This document shows, one piece after another, positions 30,592 through 34,357 of a stretch of DNA of 34,357 bases. The position numbers and the translations under genes are program-made. The notes beneath the pieces are model-generated. The model was given only the letters and a program-made list of their open reading frames with translations, was not told the DNA's origin and made no database searches. Each line of letters begins with the position of its first letter. The stretch's first letter is position 1. Location of the stretch: IMG/VR virus record IMGVR_UViG_3300023284_000226, positions 1-34,357 of that record; one strand, 5' to 3'. Source of the stretch: a virus.

Positions 30592-31241
30592 CAATAATGA
30601 AACGACTGGCACTTACCGCAACACTGGTTCTGTTCACCCACACCTCTGCCTTTTCCCAGTGCGAGGCTGTGAAGTCCTTGGGGGATTTGTGGACGTTCAC
30701 GGTCAATACGCATAACGTCTCTACCGGCGTGGCGACAGATGCCGACTCCGTGCCCTCCTACCGGATCTATGAGGAGGAGACAACCGCTCCTATACTGACC
30801 GGCACCATGGCCCTGCTGGATAGTGTCAACACGGCTGGCTTCTACAGTGAACAGGTGGCCCTGAGCACGGGTAACGGCTTCGAGATGCTGAAGTCTTACA
30901 GTGTCTACATCTCAGCTACGGTATCTACTATCACCGGCACCAAGTCCTGTGGTGTGAGTCTAAGCGCGTTCCGTACAGCACCTAGAGGAGTGGCCTACAA
31001 CAACTTCCAGTTCGCCGGGTTCAGTACGGCCACTGGGTCCCCCCAGACCGGACTGACATTTGCATGTAGAGTCTACAAAGACGGTACGGGTGCCAACTGC
31101 GCCAATCCCGTTGCCGAACTTGCGGAGGGACTCTACGACGTAGATCTAACGGCAACCGAGTTTGATGGGGAGTCCATATCATTAATACTCACGGCACCTG
31201 GGGCCACAGATGTCATCCAGCACTTCCGAACCCAGCAGTAA
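30588..31241 (+). CDS. Secreted two-domain beta protein, 217 aa
   Basis: Residues ~4-23 form a signal peptide (MKRL, hydrophobic LTATLVLFTHTSAFS, then Q). The mature part has two beta modules: residues ~30-125 (WTFTVNTHNVSTGVATDADSVPSYRIYEEE...ILTGTMALLDSVNTAGFYSEQVALSTGNGFE) and ~130-217. The first resembles Ig- or BppU-like modules of phage adsorption proteins (N-x-STG-x-x-x-DADS-x-P-x-Y-x-I-YE). Start 30588 overlaps the previous stop as ATGA with GGAGGAG upstream; an in-frame ATG at 30597 would trim three residues. Palindrome copy 7 lies at 31065-31077. Confidence 0.7.
   Translation: MTIMKRLALTATLVLFTHTSAFSQCEAVKSLGDLWTFTVNTHNVSTGVATDADSVPSYRIYEEETTAPILTGTMALLDSVNTAGFYSEQVALSTGNGFEMLKSYSVYISATVSTITGTKSCGVSLSAFRTAPRGVAYNNFQFAGFSTATGSPQTGLTFACRVYKDGTGANCANPVAELAEGLYDVDLTATEFDGESISLILTAPGATDVIQHFRTQQ
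31065..31077. repeat. Dispersed palindrome copy 7, TGTAGAGTCTACA
   Basis: Perfect copy inside the gene of the secreted two-domain protein, read TGT AGA GTC TAC (CRVYK), the same reading as copy 1. Confidence 0.8.
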
Positions 31242-31244
31242 CCT

Positions 31245-32099
31245 ATGAGCTTCGTTAGCCCACAGAAACCGGGTCAACAGAGCTTCAGCGGTCCCGGCTT
31301 TACCCAGCAGGGGGTCTCTGTCGCCGGGTGCCACTTCCTGAGTCTGAACGGGTTAAACCAGTACCTCAACATCGCATCCCCTAGCTCCGTACTCGCCTTC
31401 GGGGATCAGGACTTCTGGTGGAATGTCTGGTTTCGTTTTAACGGAGGTGATTCAGACCAATTTCAGGCCATCGTCGGCAAGGCCCAGCTCTCCGGAGATC
31501 AGCGCGAGTGGGGCACCCAGATGGATGATGTCACAGGTAGGCTCTGGACCCGTGTCAGTACAGACGGCACAGACGCAGGATGGAAGACAGCAGTCGGCCC
31601 TCCCATCACGAACGCATGGACGTGTCTCTTAGGGTTCTACGACTCGGTAGCTAACGAAGTCGGCACGATCATCAACAATGGCACCCCGATCACTACAGCA
31701 GCCGCCACTGTATTCTTAGGTACAGGCGGGTTCTCCATCGGAGCATTCAATAGCGGTGCCAATCCTTTCCGTGGCGACATCGCCTCCCTCACCTGCGGCT
31801 CTACCGCAGATGGACTGACCGATACGTTCCCGCAGGTCGCGGACTTCTTCTACCAGAACGACCGGCGCTTACGGTACACGCAATTAACCCCCGAGAGACG
31901 CACGAAGATAGGCATCACCGAGATGTGGGACTTCTGTGGTAACACCCCTCTGGTCGGTCAGCACGGTGCGACTGTGCTCACCAACAACAACAGTGCCCTG
32001 TTCGTTCTGGATGATGAGGACACCGCAATCATCCCAGCAGTTCCCCCAGGTCACGTCATGCACGGCCAGCGTGTCCCGGCCCGGTTTGTGGGGTTCTAA
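31245..32099 (+). CDS. LamG/concanavalin-like lectin-domain protein, 284 aa
   Basis: The first ~210 residues fit a LamG-type jelly roll: LSLNGLNQYLNIASPSSVLAFGDQDFWWNVWFRFNG, then QAIVGKAQLSGDQREWGTQMDD, AWTCLLGFYDSVANEVGTIINNGTPITTAA and FSIGAFNSGANPFRGDIASLTC. The pattern G-x-x-xYL ... F-x-x-x-W-F ... G-x-x-x-x-G-x-I-A-x-x-x-x is characteristic. The C-terminal ~70 residues include LTPERRTKIGITEMWDFCGNTPLVGQHGATVLTNNN, which commonly follows LamG modules in phage proteins and may be an attachment region. The gene likely codes for a glycan-binding virion protein. Confidence 0.75.
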   Translation: MSFVSPQKPGQQSFSGPGFTQQGVSVAGCHFLSLNGLNQYLNIASPSSVLAFGDQDFWWNVWFRFNGGDSDQFQAIVGKAQLSGDQREWGTQMDDVTGRLWTRVSTDGTDAGWKTAVGPPITNAWTCLLGFYDSVANEVGTIINNGTPITTAAATVFLGTGGFSIGAFNSGANPFRGDIASLTCGSTADGLTDTFPQVADFFYQNDRRLRYTQLTPERRTKIGITEMWDFCGNTPLVGQHGATVLTNNNSALFVLDDEDTAIIPAVPPGHVMHGQRVPARFVGF

Positions 32100-32115
32100 A
32101 GCACTCTAATCACCG

Positions 32116-34311
32116 ATGTACGATCATCCTAAGTTTCAATACGACTCAGTAGTCGAGCCTGTTCTCACTGAAGCTGCGGCCCCGGTGCCGGATCAGTACT
32201 ATCAGGTCACTCATGAAGGTCCAGGTGTCTGGCCTAAGCGTGTCCTCTCAAGCGCGATCATGGCCGGGTGCTGCTTCATGTCCCCTGATCCGATCCCCGA
32301 CGCCGAAGCCACCGACCGGCCCGACAAGTGGCACGCCGAATACCCGGATCAAATACTCCCACAGCACCAGACCCGTACTGGCACCTATACGGTTACTGAT
32401 CCGATCATCCTTGACATCCCCATCGACCGCTGGGAACCCCAGTTCCCCGACATACTATTACCGCGCCATCTAGCACGTCCTGGGATATTCATCATCGATC
32501 CAGACCAGTTCGCCTCGGAAGAGGCGGTTTCTATAGACCGATACGAACCTCAATTCCCAGACATATTACTTCCCCAGCATCAGACCCGTCCGGGTCTATT
32601 CACCATAGACGCTGACCAACTCACCCAGCCAGAGACTTCATCTATAGACAAGTGGGCACCCGAGTATCCTGACCTTCTATTACCCAGTCATCAGACCGGC
32701 ACGGGGATATTCGTCACTGATCCTACGATCCTGGTTATCCCACTGGATCGCTACGAGCCCTTATACCCCGACATCCTCCTCCCACGTCATTTGACTCGTG
32801 TTGGACTGAAGGTTGTAGATCCTACAGTTCTCACACAGATTGAGGTCACCACTGTTGACCGCTGGGAACCCCAGTTCCCCGATCTCCTTCTGCCACGTCA
32901 CCAGACGGGCACGGGATGGCAAACCATCGATGCCTCCCACCTCTTGGATGCTGAGGATGCCACTGTCCTCTCGAAGTGGGAGCCTCAGCTTGAGATGCCG
33001 ATATGGCCTGCCAAGAGACTGGTCCCCGGTCAGACGGATTTAGATCCATTCCCGCGCCCAGCAGGCGTGTTTGTCTTCTCAGACTGGCACACGGAGTACC
33101 CGGATCAGTTACTACCCCGGCATCAGGTCCGTCCAGGCATCAACATAGTCGATGCAGACCAACTGATCCAGCCCGAGGCTGTCAGCTTCGATCGATGGTC
33201 ACCTCAGTACCCTGATCTTCTCCTCCCGCGTCATCAGACCCGTACCGGATGGTCCGTTGTTGACCCTGACCAGCTCACACAGACAGAAGTCACGACCGTA
33301 GACAGGTGGGAACCCCAGATACCCGATATCCTCCTCCCACGTCATCAGGTTGTTGAAGGCTTCACCATTGATGCGAACTTCGCGGGCGAGATCGTTGAAG
33401 CGATCCGACTCGATAAGTTTGAGCCTCGCCTCTTCATGCCGGTATGGCCACGGCATCAAACCCAGACAGGACTATGGATCACAGACCCCTCGCACCTCCT
33501 TGATGATCAGCGGCCTATAGAGCTGGACAAGTGGAAGCCACACCTCCCCGACTTCGCACGGACCCGTGAGCCTATCGTCCACGGCGAGACGTTCGTAGAT
33601 CCCGAGTCCCTCTCTACAGTCGAGGAAGTCACTATTGATCGGTTCGAGCCTCAGATACCCGACCTGTTGCTCCCGCGTCATCAGGTCAGGCCGGGTATCT
33701 GGATTGTCGATGCGGATCAACTGACTCAAGGTGAGTCCATCACCATAGACAAGTGGGAGCCTAACTTCTCAGACATCGTGTGGGCTCGTCCACACCTCTC
33801 ACGAATCGGCCTGAAGGTCATTGATCCTGATTCCTTCCTAGAAGTCGAGGTTACTACACTCGACCGTTGGGAGCCTCGCGGCTTCATGCCAGTATGGCCA
33901 CTCCATCAGGTCCGTCCTGGTCTGAGTGTGATCGACGCCGTGATACTCACCCAGCCCGAGGTCACCTTCCTATCCAAATGGGAGCCTCACCTCGAAGTCC
34001 CAATGCTTCCACCCCATCAGGTACAGCCGGGAATTAGTGCATTCGACCCAGAGCCGATCCTCGTACTGGAATCACTTCTAGACGGATGGGAGCCTCGTGG
34101 ATTCGTACCTGTCCTACGTCGGCACCAGACGATACAGGGTGGACAGCAGACATTCGACTTTGAGCCTGTACCTCCAGTATTTGGGTGGAACCTCACCACC
34201 AGTGGCATCGTCGGCAGTAAGGGATTCTTACTGGCCGGTACGGTTATCGCATCGGGTCTGATGGAGAGGCCACATAGGCATGAAGAGATGGGGCTCCCAC
34301 TTCGACAGTAG
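32116..34311 (+). CDS. Fibrous protein with about 17 WEP-PD-LLPRHQ repeats; 3' end unreliable, 731 aa as read
   Basis: After an N-terminal ~70 residues without a repeat, the protein consists of ~17 units of 33-38 residues. The consensus is D-R/K-W-E-P-Q-x-P-D-L/I-LLPRHQ-x-R-x-G, then a strand-like I-D-P/A-D-Q-L, then Q-x-E-V-T-T-V. Some units are degenerate (for example FMPVWPRHQ and FARTREP). No coiled coil or signal is seen. Such a solenoid or beads-on-string protein could be a fibre shaft or a surface adhesin; I know of no function. The stop at 34309-34311 and the last ~17 residues lie in an inverted fold-back (see 34233-34357), so the real gene probably continues beyond 34260 with more repeats. 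Confidence 0.75.
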   Translation: MYDHPKFQYDSVVEPVLTEAAAPVPDQYYQVTHEGPGVWPKRVLSSAIMAGCCFMSPDPIPDAEATDRPDKWHAEYPDQILPQHQTRTGTYTVTDPIILDIPIDRWEPQFPDILLPRHLARPGIFIIDPDQFASEEAVSIDRYEPQFPDILLPQHQTRPGLFTIDADQLTQPETSSIDKWAPEYPDLLLPSHQTGTGIFVTDPTILVIPLDRYEPLYPDILLPRHLTRVGLKVVDPTVLTQIEVTTVDRWEPQFPDLLLPRHQTGTGWQTIDASHLLDAEDATVLSKWEPQLEMPIWPAKRLVPGQTDLDPFPRPAGVFVFSDWHTEYPDQLLPRHQVRPGINIVDADQLIQPEAVSFDRWSPQYPDLLLPRHQTRTGWSVVDPDQLTQTEVTTVDRWEPQIPDILLPRHQVVEGFTIDANFAGEIVEAIRLDKFEPRLFMPVWPRHQTQTGLWITDPSHLLDDQRPIELDKWKPHLPDFARTREPIVHGETFVDPESLSTVEEVTIDRFEPQIPDLLLPRHQVRPGIWIVDADQLTQGESITIDKWEPNFSDIVWARPHLSRIGLKVIDPDSFLEVEVTTLDRWEPRGFMPVWPLHQVRPGLSVIDAVILTQPEVTFLSKWEPHLEVPMLPPHQVQPGISAFDPEPILVLESLLDGWEPRGFVPVLRRHQTIQGGQQTFDFEPVPPVFGWNLTTSGIVGSKGFLLAGTVIASGLMERPHRHEEMGLPLRQ
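32323..34190 (+). repeat. Tandem coding repeats, about 100-115 bases per unit
   Basis: About 17 units in a row. The most conserved DNA lies over the codons for WEP, PD and LLPRHQ (for example CTCCTCCCACGTCATCAG-like stretches). The units diverge enough to show they are old and under protein-level selection rather than a recent array. Confidence 0.8.
32814..32826. repeat. Dispersed palindrome variant, TGTAGATCCTACA
   Basis: Two central bases differ from the consensus, but the TGTAG/CTACA arms are complete. Frame GTA GAT CCT ACA. It may be a chance product of the repeat codons V-D-P-T, so it is less certain than the other copies. Confidence 0.45.
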
Positions 34312-34357
34312 GATCGTCTCACCTGGGTTCAGACCTGATGCGATAACCGTACCGGCC
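34233..34357. repeat. Inverted fold-back at the window end
   Basis: Bases 34330-34357 are the reverse complement of 34233-34260 with one mismatch. Between them, the minus strand of 34308-34261 reads LSKWEPHLFMPMWPLH, a bona fide repeat unit of the gene on the plus strand. The tail end is therefore an inverted copy of sequence that should continue the gene. It looks like a chimeric fold-back joined at the short shared run GGTCTG (34255-34260). Confidence 0.8.

Noticed and set aside
32323-34190. Regularly spaced repeats that could suggest a CRISPR array
   Set aside because: The repeats are in frame, diverged, about 110 bases long and translate to a conserved protein unit; there is no short identical repeat with unique spacers.
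1-34357. tRNA genes, integrase or attachment sites
   Set aside because: No cloverleaf-like segment with T-arm consensus and no recombinase motifs were seen; the intergenic gaps are mostly too short.

Overview
The window reads as the virion-assembly half of a tailed phage with a podovirus-type (P22-like) particle, probably from a metagenome. Every supported gene is on the + strand, packed end to end with ATGA/TAATG overlaps and good Shine-Dalgarno sites. There is no rRNA, tRNA, integrase, polymerase or other host or replication gene. The host cannot be named. Sec-type signal peptides, Tat-like N-termini and AGGAG ribosome sites fit a Gram-negative bacterium, but that is inference.

Layout. 1-3230: small accessory genes (Cys/His-rich proteins, small membrane proteins, two proteins with a Tat-like RR leader, a winged-helix-like protein) and one structured non-coding stretch. 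3231-6741: DNA packaging, with a small terminase candidate and a large terminase split into an ATPase gene (3811-4653) and a nuclease gene (6016-6741), separated by five small genes. 6797-11371: portal, scaffold and P22-type coat protein, closed by a strong terminator. 11436-13536: a signal-peptide protein bracketed by terminators, a small protein, the gp4-like adaptor and a one-helix membrane protein. 13536-17182: a gp10-like stabilization/tail-hub protein interrupted by an insertion of about 725 residues, with its C-terminal part a separate gene. 17182-24037: a CCDC-motif protein, a collar-type fibre, a gp14-like GNAT-fold protein, a gp7-like injection protein, a coiled-coil protein at the gp20 position and a giant internal protein at the gp16 position. 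24037-34311: head-binding, membrane, zinc-binding, jelly-roll lectin, beta-helix and repeat proteins, probably the adsorption apparatus.

The order portal, scaffold, coat, gp4, gp10, (fibre), gp14, gp7, gp20, gp16 follows the P22 virion operon. Packaging, capsid assembly, closure of the head and DNA ejection are therefore all encoded here, with a long and probably exchangeable host-recognition module downstream. Replication, lysis (no endolysin seen) and control genes must lie outside the window.

Most notable: a palindromic 13-mer, consensus TGTAGAGTCTACA, recurs nine times (seven with a perfect core) at spacings of about 1.7-6.1 kb, mostly inside genes and in two reading frames, so a DNA-level function is likely. 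Two hallmark proteins (TerL and the gp10-like protein) are split at clean domain positions. A 2.2 kb fibrous protein is built from about 17 copies of a WEP...PDLLLPRHQ repeat. The last ~97 bases are an inverted fold-back of that gene, most likely a chimeric contig end, so its apparent stop codon should not be trusted.
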